Below the pieces are notes generated by a model. That model saw nothing but the letters and a program-made list of their open reading frames with translations. It searched no databases and was not told the origin of the DNA. Position numbers and translations under genes: made by a program. 51,375 nucleotides of DNA, taken from the NCBI GenBank assembly GCA_005778035.1, contig SXKT01000021.1, positions 1-51,375 on the forward strand, in the 5' to 3' direction. Within the stretch, counting starts at the first letter, position 1. Each line of letters starts with the position of its first letter. This stretch comes from Chloroflexota bacterium (GTDB lineage Bacteria > Chloroflexota > Anaerolineae > Anaerolineales > Villigracilaceae). This document shows positions 1 through 6,272 of this stretch, in pieces.

Positions 1-306
1 AAAGACACCTTCCTGGGCGAAGGTGTAAAAATGGGTCATTTTTCCTACATTGGCAACGCTGAGATCGGCTCGGAAACCAACATCGGTGCGGGAACGATCA
101 CCTGCAATTACGACGGAAAAAGAAAGCATAAAACCAAGGTCGGCAAGGATGTTTTTATTGGCTCTGATACCATGTTGGTAGCGCCGGTGACACTGGGAGA
201 TGGCGCGCGTACAGGGGCTGGCGCGGTAGTTACGCGTGATGTGGAAGAAAATTCTTTGGTGGTAGGGGTACCAGCAAAGCCAATTAGAAAATCGGTGAAG
301 GAATAA
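1..306 (+). CDS. glmU: GlmU C-terminal part (bifunctional GlcNAc-1-P uridyltransferase / GlcN-1-P acetyltransferase), 5' truncated by window
   Basis: The open frame enters from the left edge, so only the last 101 codons are present. The residues are the end of the left-handed beta-helix acetyltransferase domain of Glm[10 protein letters not shown], then [14 protein letters not shown], then [21 protein letters not shown], a series of hexapeptide-type turns. The NYDG segment with the following K/H residues belongs to the acetyl-CoA and GlcN-1-P site in GlmU. The enzyme makes UDP-GlcNAc for peptidoglycan in the cytosol. The internal ATG at 31 is not the start, since the frame is open and homologous upstream of it. 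The stop (304-306) lies 3 bases before the cdd ATG, so the two genes are probably co-transcribed. Confidence 0.93.
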   Translation, partial: KDTFLGEGVKMGHFSYIGNAEIGSETNIGAGTITCNYDGKRKHKTKVGKDVFIGSDTMLVAPVTLGDGARTGAGAVVTRDVEENSLVVGVPAKPIRKSVKE

Positions 307-309
307 TTG

Positions 310-717
310 ATGACGATCACAGAAAAAGATATCCAACAAGTTGTGGGGTTGGCGATTGAGGCAAGAAAAAAAGCTTATGCGCCTTACTCTAATTACAAGG
401 TTGGCGCCGCTCTGCGCACCAAAGATGGCAGAATGTACCAAGGGATAAATATTGAAAATGCCGCATATCCCAGCACCATTTGCGCAGAAAGGACGGCAAT
501 TTTTTCGGCGATCACCCAGGGCGAGCGTGAGTTTGACCTGATCGCGGTGGTCACCCAAAACGGTGGTTTTCCTTGTGGGGGTTGCAGGCAAGTGATGGCA
601 GAGTTTGCGTTGGATATGTTGGTTGTAATTGCGGATGAGGATGGGAAGATCCACGAAAAATTGACCGTCTCTCAATTATTACCCGGCGCTTTTACCCCAC
701 AGTTTCTTTCCAAGTGA
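310..717 (+). CDS. cdd: Cytidine deaminase
   Basis: 135 residues, the normal length of the homotetrameric zinc cytidine deaminase that turns cytidine and deoxycytidine into uridine and deoxyuridine in pyrimidine salvage. The zinc site is complete: TICAER carries the ligand Cys58 and the catalytic Glu60, and PCGGCRQ carries Cys89 and Cys92. YAPYSNYKVGAAL near residue 23 is the substrate-loop signature. I chose the ATG at 310 over the TTG at 307 because GAAGGAA (297-303) then sits 6 bases upstream. The gene lies directly behind glmU and 10 bases before folK, and opens a nucleotide/folate run that ends with thyX. Deoxyuridine made here can feed dUMP, the ThyX substrate; that link is inference. 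Confidence 0.95.
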   Translation: MTITEKDIQQVVGLAIEARKKAYAPYSNYKVGAALRTKDGRMYQGINIENAAYPSTICAERTAIFSAITQGEREFDLIAVVTQNGGFPCGGCRQVMAEFALDMLVVIADEDGKIHEKLTVSQLLPGAFTPQFLSK

Positions 718-727
718 TGATCGCCCA

Positions 728-1240
728 ATGCAGCAAATTTATCTCGCGTTAGGTACAAATTTGGGTGACCGGGAGTCTAATTTGGCAAAAGCCATCGAAC
801 AACTCTCAATCCATTGCCCGGTCGTAGCAATATCTTCAATCTTTGAAACTGAACCCTGGGGATATCTGGATCAGGGCAAATTCCTAAATATGGTTGTGGG
901 CTGCGAAACAAGCTTGTCCCCGCTCAGCTTGTTAGATTTCGTCAAAAATTTGGAGGGAGAATTGGGGCGAACCCCTAATTTCCGCAATGGGCCACGGCTG
1001 ATCGACATTGATATCCTGTTTTATGGAGATCAGGTGATAGACGAACCAGGGTTGGCAATTCCCCACCCGCGTTTGCATGAACGCGCTTTTGTTTTAGTGC
1101 CATTGGCAGAAATTGCACCAACCTTGCTCCATCCTGTTACAGGTTTTACCATTGAAAAGCATCTAAAGGATGTGCCCGAGGAAGGAATAATGTTGTATAA
1201 AAAGAACACAGGTTTCACCGTTCAAATGGAGAAAAAATGA
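728..1240 (+). CDS. folK: 2-amino-4-hydroxy-6-hydroxymethyldihydropteridine pyrophosphokinase (HPPK)
   Basis: 170 residues. FolK transfers pyrophosphate from ATP to 6-hydroxymethyl-dihydropterin, giving the pterin substrate of FolP. Visible signatures are YLALGTNLGDRESNL (residues 5-19), ETEPWGYLDQGKFLN (40-54) and GPRLIDIDILFYG (88-100). In this family Arg90 and the Asp93/Asp95 pair bind ATP and Mg. IPHPRLHERAFVLVPLAEIAP is the conserved C-terminal motif. Its stop overlaps the start of the next gene (ATGA at 1237-1240), so translation is likely coupled. There is no clear Shine-Dalgarno sequence in the 10-base gap after cdd. Confidence 0.95.
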   Translation: MQQIYLALGTNLGDRESNLAKAIEQLSIHCPVVAISSIFETEPWGYLDQGKFLNMVVGCETSLSPLSLLDFVKNLEGELGRTPNFRNGPRLIDIDILFYGDQVIDEPGLAIPHPRLHERAFVLVPLAEIAPTLLHPVTGFTIEKHLKDVPEEGIMLYKKNTGFTVQMEKK

Positions 1241-1659
1241 CCAGTGATTTAAAGCCATTGAATTGGCAAAGAAAAGAGAATATCGGCTATACCGTCGCAA
1301 GGCGTTCAGATGGTGGAATGAATCTCACTTTTACTGACCTTTCGGAGGAAACAGTAAGGGATTGGCGGGAATTTTCTTTTGAACACCTGATGGACTCAGA
1401 CCGCTTGACTCGCAACTTGTACGACTTGCGAGAGGTTGCGAACATCCCTTCGAATGTGATCAAATTGGCGATCGAGGTCAATAGCGATCCATCTACGCGC
1501 AACCTTAGGGTGGCTGTGCTGGTTGCCACAGAAGAAGTGAAAAATGCGATCTTGGATGTTTCGGCCGGATCGGTAGCCAGCGGGGCGGTAATCAAGGTTT
1601 TTACCAGCCTGGTAGATGCTGAAAACTGGTTGCAACGCTCGGTTGAGCAGATCATATAA
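1237..1659 (+). CDS. SpoIIAA/STAS-like protein of unknown function inside the folate operon
   Basis: 140 residues with no catalytic motif that I recognise. The order of predicted elements is a strand pair (residues 17-33), a long helix with TVRDWREFSFEHL (39-51), a strand with NLYDLREV (60-67), a helix, the strand LRVAVLVA, a helix, then VIKVFTSLVDAENWL near the C terminus. That last block (KVF, short turn, D-A-x-x-WL) together with the central AVL strand is typical of STAS/SpoIIAA-like small proteins. The gene overlaps folK by 4 bases and sits 11 bases before folP, a place where folB is often found, but it has no resemblance to dihydroneopterin aldolase. Its function is unknown. It could be a regulator or scaffold; the family assignment is tentative. 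Confidence 0.8.
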   Translation: MTSDLKPLNWQRKENIGYTVARRSDGGMNLTFTDLSEETVRDWREFSFEHLMDSDRLTRNLYDLREVANIPSNVIKLAIEVNSDPSTRNLRVAVLVATEEVKNAILDVSAGSVASGAVIKVFTSLVDAENWLQRSVEQII

Positions 1660-1670
1660 AGGCGGATTTT

Positions 1671-2555
1671 GTGCCCGATTCACCTGTCTTTGACTGGAAT
1701 TCGCGTACCTATGTGATGGGTATCCTCAACATTACCCCGGACAGTTTTTCGGGCGATGGTGTTTTACGCGCAGCGGATGCAGGTGAGGATTCCTTGGTAT
1801 ATTCCGCATTGCGCCAAGCGGAACAATTCCTTGCGGATGGCGCGGATGTGTTGGATATTGGCGGTGAATCGACCAGGCCAGGAGCCCAAACAGTAGGCGC
1901 TGATGAAGAGATCAGCCGGGTAATTCCGGTAGTAAAAGCGATCTCAAAAGAGTTCCCAAAGGCCATCGTATCGGTGGATACCTATAAAGCAGCTGTGGCA
2001 GAACAAGCGTTAGCCAATGGCGCGGGCATGGTGAATGATGTTTGGGGATTAAAAGTGGATCCACGGATGGCGAGTGTCGTGGCCCGCCATCATGCCTGGG
2101 TGATCCTGATGCATAATCGCAGCAAGCCGGAAAACGCGATCATCGTTCAGGGTTTGGGTGGCCGATACGTGGGCACGGATTATGTTGACTTATTGACGGA
2201 TGTTGGCGATGAATTACAGGAAAGCGTAGATATCGCCATCGCGGCCGGGGTAGACAGGAAAAAGATCATCATAGACCCCGGCATTGGCTTTGGCAAAACC
2301 GTGGAACAAAACCTTGCCTTGGTCAATCAGCTTGCATATTTTAAAAAAATGGGTTTTCCGATCTTGTTGGCACCTTCAAGAAAATCCTTCATTGGGTACA
2401 CTCTCAATTTGCCACCCGAAGACCGGCTGGAAGGCACAGCCGCTGCCATTGCTTTTGGTATTGACCGAGGAGCGAATATGGTGCGGGTGCACGATGTAAA
2501 GGCGATGGTGAGGGTTGCCAGGATGTCTGACGCGCTGAAATTGGCGCGAGCCTAA
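1671..2555 (+). CDS. folP: Dihydropteroate synthase
   Basis: 294 residues. FolP condenses the pterin pyrophosphate from FolK with p-aminobenzoate to give dihydropteroate, and is the sulfonamide target. Family motifs in order are MGILNITPDSFSGDG (16-30), VLDIGGESTRPGA (60-72), SVDTYKAAVAEQAL with NDVWG, DPGIGFGKT near residue 203 and PSRKSFIG near 237, with the terminal VR.HDV block (MVRVHDVKAM). All loops expected in the TIM barrel are present. The start is GTG at 1671, preceded by AAAGGCGGA. The next in-frame Met (residue 16) would remove the first beta strand. It is probably one transcript with folK upstream and thyX 9 bases downstream. Confidence 0.95.
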   Translation: MPDSPVFDWNSRTYVMGILNITPDSFSGDGVLRAADAGEDSLVYSALRQAEQFLADGADVLDIGGESTRPGAQTVGADEEISRVIPVVKAISKEFPKAIVSVDTYKAAVAEQALANGAGMVNDVWGLKVDPRMASVVARHHAWVILMHNRSKPENAIIVQGLGGRYVGTDYVDLLTDVGDELQESVDIAIAAGVDRKKIIIDPGIGFGKTVEQNLALVNQLAYFKKMGFPILLAPSRKSFIGYTLNLPPEDRLEGTAAAIAFGIDRGANMVRVHDVKAMVRVARMSDALKLARA

Positions 2556-2564
2556 GGAGATCGA

Positions 2565-3983
2565 ATGACCGCACCAAAGCGCCAAATATACTTATTATCC
2601 CCCAAAAAATATTCCCCTGAGACCATCGCGGTTGCTTTTGCCAAGACATCCCGTTCCCCGGAGACATTTCAGGCAATCGCGGATGAATTGACTGAAGATA
2701 GTACGGCCCAATTCCATGAAAAATGGGTGGTGGGATACGGCCATTCTTCGGTTGCCGAGCATGCTGTTTTACATTTGGCCTTCGAAAATGCCTCCCGATT
2801 GGCAATGGAGGCGATAGAATCCAACCGACTTGCCAGTTATACAGAAAAATCTACCCGGTACCAAAAATGGGATCGTGACCAATATTACTGCCCGCCAGAG
2901 GTCGAGGAAGGCGGTTACAAGGAACGATACAACCAGATCTGCGGTTATTTGTTCGACACTTATTTGGCGATGTTAGAGCCGGTTAAGAGTGAGGTCTCAA
3001 AAAAGTACCCGCCAAATTCGGGCGAGAGCGATGAGCTTTACGACCGGCGGATCAGATCGAAGTATGTTGACGCATGCCGATTTGTTCTGCCAGCAGCATC
3101 GATGGCGAATGCAGGGATGACAGTGAATGCGCGGGAATTGGAAAGCGCGATCCGCAAATGGCTTGGCAGCCCACTGCAAGAGGTCCGTGAGATCGGGGAA
3201 GAGATCAAATTGGTTGCCTCCCAGGAGGTGCCGACCCTGGTAAAGTATGCCGACCCGCACCCCGCAATGCAGAACATCACATCAGAGCTGACATTATTAG
3301 CCAGCCATGTAGATGCGGGCGATGAAAAAATGGAGCCATGCACCCTGGTTGCCAGCGATGGAACAGGTGAAGACCGTATTTTGGCGGCATGCCTGTATCG
3401 GTTTGGCGAAATGAGCTATGCTGAAGCGTTGCGGACAATTAAAGATTCCACCCTGCCGACCAAAATCGCCGATACCTTATTTGCCGGACTAAGTAAATTT
3501 GATGCACCCCTTCGGGAATTGGAACATTCGTACATAACGTTTGACCTGGTAATGGACCAAGGTGCCTATGCAGAGTTTAAACGTCACAGGATGATGACAC
3601 AGACAACGCAAAGGCTTGGTTGCAATCTGGGCTATGCGGTTCCCTTGTTATTGGTCAATGCCGGCGTAGAAGATGAATATAAAACAGCGATGGACACCGT
3701 TCAGTTGTTTTGGAACGAATTGGCGCAATGGAACCCGGATGTAGCCCAATATGTGGTACCGAATGGCTATAACAGAAGGGTGTTATCTACTTTTAATTTG
3801 CGCGAAGCATTCGCGTTTTGCCAACTTCGGTCCGCTCCCAATGCCCATTTTTCAATCCGCAGAATTGCCCAAATGATGGCAGTTGAGATCAAGCGTGTAT
3901 ACCCCACCCTCTCAAAATATCTCCGACTAACGGATGAGCCGTGGCAAAAGGTAGAGCTTGAAAATTTTGCCGGAACCCGCTAA
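2565..3983 (+). CDS. thyX: Tandem two-domain ThyX-like (FAD-dependent) thymidylate synthase
   Basis: 472 residues, about twice the usual ThyX (220-250), and made of two ThyX domains in a row. The N half has GHSSVAEHAVLHLAF (59-73) and then SNRLASYTEKSTR (86-98): the second part of the ThyX signature (RHR, 7 residues, S, x, R) with Ser96 and Arg98 kept but the leading RHR changed to SNR. It continues with CRFVLP and NAREL. The C half has APLRELEHSYITFDLV (314-329) and then RHR at 340-342, but the Ser position, 7 residues on, is Arg350. It ends with VAQYVVP and FNLREAFAFCQLR. Each half therefore keeps the opposite part of the motif. ThyX methylates dUMP with methylene-THF, FAD and NADPH; activity here is inferred. 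Strong Shine-Dalgarno AAGGAGAT lies 5 bases before the ATG. The gene closes the folate cluster and its stop overlaps that of surE. Confidence 0.88.
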   Translation: MTAPKRQIYLLSPKKYSPETIAVAFAKTSRSPETFQAIADELTEDSTAQFHEKWVVGYGHSSVAEHAVLHLAFENASRLAMEAIESNRLASYTEKSTRYQKWDRDQYYCPPEVEEGGYKERYNQICGYLFDTYLAMLEPVKSEVSKKYPPNSGESDELYDRRIRSKYVDACRFVLPAASMANAGMTVNARELESAIRKWLGSPLQEVREIGEEIKLVASQEVPTLVKYADPHPAMQNITSELTLLASHVDAGDEKMEPCTLVASDGTGEDRILAACLYRFGEMSYAEALRTIKDSTLPTKIADTLFAGLSKFDAPLRELEHSYITFDLVMDQGAYAEFKRHRMMTQTTQRLGCNLGYAVPLLLVNAGVEDEYKTAMDTVQLFWNELAQWNPDVAQYVVPNGYNRRVLSTFNLREAFAFCQLRSAPNAHFSIRRIAQMMAVEIKRVYPTLSKYLRLTDEPWQKVELENFAGTR

Positions 3984-4804
3984 AGGCCGAAGGTTGAATC
4001 TTCGAAACGACTAAGCAACCCCAAATCCACTCTGGCGGTCATATCGAGCGTTAATGGGGTCACCGAAACCTTCTGTTTTGCCAACAAGGTATACACATCG
4101 GTATCTTCCGCTTCGATGGAAAGATCCATCGCAAGTTGATAGCCGATCCGTTTTGGTTCGCTCCAATTGGTTCTTTCTGGCTTGGTTGGTATGTAGTAGC
4201 GTTGGCGCGATAAACGCGTCCATTCCCATTCAGTGGTTTGGGTTGCGGTGGCCGGCACATCCACTTTGATCAGGTCAATGCCAATGGGCAATTGGTGGTT
4301 TAAAAGAATACTGGCAAACTTGGCGGTAAAGTGGGCGGCGATCGAAAAATCCACATCCAGCGAGTAGGAAAGATGATGGGCGGGGTCGGTTGCCAGTGAT
4401 ACGGCAAGGGAGGGGATGCCAAGTGAAGCAGATTCCATCGCGGCACCGACCGTTCCCGAAATGGTGATGCCAGTTGCGACATTTTCACCGTAATTGATCC
4501 CGGATACGACCAGGTCAGGAGTTGTCCCAAGGATCTCCAGAATGCCATGTTGGACAGATTGGGCGGGTGTACCGCCGATGGCATAAACTTTCCAATCTTG
4601 GCCATTCACAGAGATCGTCTCCTCGGTGATGACCCCATCAGAGGTAGAGGGAAGACTGCGCCCGGTCCCACTGGCTTGTTCTTTGGGGGCGGCAACTGTA
4701 ACGAAGCCTAACCGGGAAAGTGCTTGGGCGGCAGCCCATAGGCCTGGGCTGCGGATGCCATCGTCGTTGGTAAGCAAAATATTGGGTTTGTTATTGGATT
4801 TCAT
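3980..4804 (-). CDS. surE: 5'/3'-nucleotidase SurE
   Basis: 274 residues, close to family length. SurE is a metal-dependent nucleoside monophosphatase linked to stationary-phase survival. The N terminus has NILLTNDDGIRSPG with the metal-binding Asp14-Asp15 pair, followed by VAAPKEQASGTGRS (the serine loop), GTPAQSVQHGI, and VSGINYGENVATGITISGT with the active-site Asn and the glycine-rich turn. It ends against thyX with a 4-base tail-to-tail overlap. A tRNA-Arg gene lies 49 bases upstream on the same strand, with a terminator hairpin between them, so surE probably has its own promoter or depends on readthrough. The Shine-Dalgarno is weak (CAGGT). Confidence 0.94.
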   Translation of the reverse strand: MKSNNKPNILLTNDDGIRSPGLWAAAQALSRLGFVTVAAPKEQASGTGRSLPSTSDGVITEETISVNGQDWKVYAIGGTPAQSVQHGILEILGTTPDLVVSGINYGENVATGITISGTVGAAMESASLGIPSLAVSLATDPAHHLSYSLDVDFSIAAHFTAKFASILLNHQLPIGIDLIKVDVPATATQTTEWEWTRLSRQRYYIPTKPERTNWSEPKRIGYQLAMDLSIEAEDTDVYTLLAKQKVSVTPLTLDMTARVDLGLLSRFEDSTFGL

Positions 4805-4821
4805 ACCTGGGATTTTAAACC

Positions 4822-4850
4822 AAAAAGAGCAGAATTTTCCTGCTCTTTTT
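4822..4850 (-). terminator. Intrinsic terminator of tRNA-Arg
   Basis: An 11-bp perfect inverted repeat (AAAAAGAGCAG / CTGCTCTTTTT) with a 7-base loop. Read on the minus strand it ends in five Ts, 4 bases beyond the tRNA 3' end and upstream of surE. Confidence 0.85.
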
Positions 4851-4853
4851 GAG

Positions 4854-4927
4854 TGCCTTCGGAGGGACTCGAACCCCCGGCCTATTGCTCCGCAAGCAAG
4901 CGCTCTAATCCACTGAGCTACGAAGGC
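4854..4927 (-). tRNA. tRNA-Arg, anticodon GCG
   Basis: 74 nt. The acceptor stem GCCTTCG/CGAAGGC is perfect, the D stem is GCTC/GAGC, and the T arm is GGGGG-TTCGAGT-CCCTC. The anticodon stem is CTTGC/GCAAT with a C27-U43 mismatch. The loop TTGCGGA gives anticodon GCG, which reads CGC and CGU. A20 in the D loop, C35 and A73 fit arginine identity, and G36-G37 would allow m1G37. CCA is not encoded. The usual bacterial tRNA-Arg for these codons has ACG (inosine), so the G34 is unusual. A matching promoter and terminator flank the gene, so it looks functional. Confidence 0.9.
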
Positions 4928-4941
4928 ATTTGAGAATGGAC

Positions 4942-4970
4942 ATTCTACCGCTTAAAAACAGGATGGTCAA
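4942..4970 (-). promoter_or_regulatory. Sigma-70-type promoter of tRNA-Arg
   Basis: On the minus strand: -35 TTGACC (4965-4970), a spacer of exactly 17, and -10 TAGAAT (4942-4947), with a predicted start near 4935, about 8 bases before the tRNA. The -35 box overlaps the TGA stop of the upstream FGE-fold gene (4967-4969). Confidence 0.85.
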
Positions 4971-5950
4971 GGTTTGGGCGTGTTTGGCGGCAGGTTGGTA
5001 CGGAGTTGAGGCCGGATCACACAACGAAAACCACGGTTGATGCCGGGGGAATCCGGATCATGGCTGAACCGGTTGTAGGAACTGATTTGGTTTTGGTCAT
5101 CCAGGTAAGAACCTCCACGCAGAGACCGGCGGTCTCCACTGGGGGATCCCTGTGGATTTTTGGCAGGAGACCGCTTGTAATAGGTTGGGTTGTATCGGTC
5201 CTTGACCCATTCACGTGCGTTACCAGCCATGTTCGCAACCTCAAACGGGCTTGCCCCGTCGGGGTATGTAAAGGAGCTGACCAACAAAGCGACAGAATTG
5301 CCATAATTTGCCTTTTGGCTGTCTGGGGCAGCATTTCCCCATGGCCAACGGTAATTGTTGGGTCCACGGGCTGCCATTTCCCATTCTGCCTCGGTAGGAA
5401 GGTCACCCCCCGACCATGCGCAATAATCCGCCGCCTGCTTCCATGTTATGTACACTACAGGATATGTTGAAAAAAGGACATTTCCAAAATATGGATTAAC
5501 CTTGGCTGGATCATCACATTTTTTATCACGAACGCATTGCGAGTACATCCAATTTGTAACTTCAAAGGTGTATATGTAGTAACTATCAAGGTTGACCAGA
5601 TGCGAGGGGCTATTGGGTGTATTTCCGACATCATCCGCCCCCATGGAAAAATGGCCGGCAGGTATTAAGGATAGAGGCATTTGGTCTTTTGGGTTCTTTT
5701 TCCCGCTTGGTTGCCAATTCATATATGCCACCGAAGTTACAAAGGATTTCGTTATACCTTTCGCTACTGAGGAAAAGGACTTTGCTTGCAATTCACTCGC
5801 AAAAAAAGGTTTTACAGTGACATAACCTACCAACGCCAATACGGCAAACAAACCTGCAACCAGGATTTTGCCTACATTAACCTTTATCCAATAGTTAATT
5901 GCCACTGAAAATTTATCCCTACGATTAATTATAATGGCATGGCCTTGCAA
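4967..5950 (-). CDS. Membrane-anchored FGE-sulfatase (SUMF1)-fold protein, catalytic cysteines absent
   Basis: Up to 327 residues. The N terminus carries a membrane segment (about residues 29-48, ILVAGLFAVLALVGYVTV), so the domain is probably outside the cytoplasmic membrane. The rest is a complete formylglycine-generating-enzyme-like fold: SLIPAGHFSMGADD, SYYIYTFEVTN, GGDLPTEAEWEMAARG, WPWGN, VANMAGNAREWVKD, LRGGSY, and INRGFRCVIRP at the end. The segment between RGGSY and GFRC lacks the Cys pair of true FGE (it reads QISSYNRFSHD), so sulfatase maturation is unlikely. Many such proteins are ligand-binding or of unknown role. The start is uncertain: TTG at 5950, or GTG at 5905 behind AGGGAT, which I find equally plausible. 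No sulfatase gene is nearby. Confidence 0.85.
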   Translation of the reverse strand: MQGHAIIINRRDKFSVAINYWIKVNVGKILVAGLFAVLALVGYVTVKPFFASELQAKSFSSVAKGITKSFVTSVAYMNWQPSGKKNPKDQMPLSLIPAGHFSMGADDVGNTPNSPSHLVNLDSYYIYTFEVTNWMYSQCVRDKKCDDPAKVNPYFGNVLFSTYPVVYITWKQAADYCAWSGGDLPTEAEWEMAARGPNNYRWPWGNAAPDSQKANYGNSVALLVSSFTYPDGASPFEVANMAGNAREWVKDRYNPTYYKRSPAKNPQGSPSGDRRSLRGGSYLDDQNQISSYNRFSHDPDSPGINRGFRCVIRPQLRTNLPPNTPKP

Positions 5951-6021
5951 TCACCAGAAAAGTTTCTGTAATAAAACGGGGTAAAATAGGAATGTTAATT
6001 TGTTTCCTTGAGGAGTAAAGT

Positions 6022-6210
6022 ATGTCTAAAAAGCAACGCAGTGTTTCTACCAAGGTTTCTCCCACTTTTGCCAACATTCAAAAAGGGGTTCCCGCCACTT
6101 CCGAATTCAACCCTGATTACAGTCATACGATGAAAGAGTTGAAGAAGATCGTGATTCTGGCGGCAAGTTTTTTTGTGATCCTGATCGCTCTCTCATTCGT
6201 GATCAAGTAA
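6022..6210 (+). CDS. Small single-pass membrane protein, unknown function
   Basis: 62 residues: a basic, Ser/Thr-rich N-terminal part (MSKKQRSVSTKV), then a linker with FNPDYSHTMKELKK, then one hydrophobic helix (about residues 43-61, IVILAASFFVILIALSFVI) ending in Lys. The positive-inside rule suggests the N terminus is cytoplasmic. Shine-Dalgarno GAGGAG (6010-6015) sits 6 bases before the ATG and a TAAAAT box is at 5982-5987, so it has the marks of a real gene despite its size. It is followed by a hairpin and then rlmD. I do not recognise a family. Confidence 0.75.
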   Translation: MSKKQRSVSTKVSPTFANIQKGVPATSEFNPDYSHTMKELKKIVILAASFFVILIALSFVIK

Positions 6211-6224
6211 GGCTTTGCAAAAGC

Positions 6225-6263
6225 GGTCGATCAGTGGTTCAAGCCAATTGGTCGACCTTTTTT
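6225..6263 (+). terminator. Probable intrinsic terminator after the 62-residue membrane protein
   Basis: GGTCGA (6225-6230) pairs with TCGACC (6252-6257), and six Ts follow. The loop of 21 bases can partly fold (TGG/CCA). The T tract ends only 9 bases before the rlmD ATG. Confidence 0.6.
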
Positions 6264-6272
6264 GTTTAAACC

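Noticed and set aside
1237-1659. FolB (dihydroneopterin aldolase) by position
   Set aside because: Position fits but the sequence lacks FolB motifs and looks SpoIIAA/STAS-like.
4967-5950. A true formylglycine-generating enzyme
   Set aside because: The active-site Cys pair is absent and no sulfatase gene is nearby, so only the fold is claimed.
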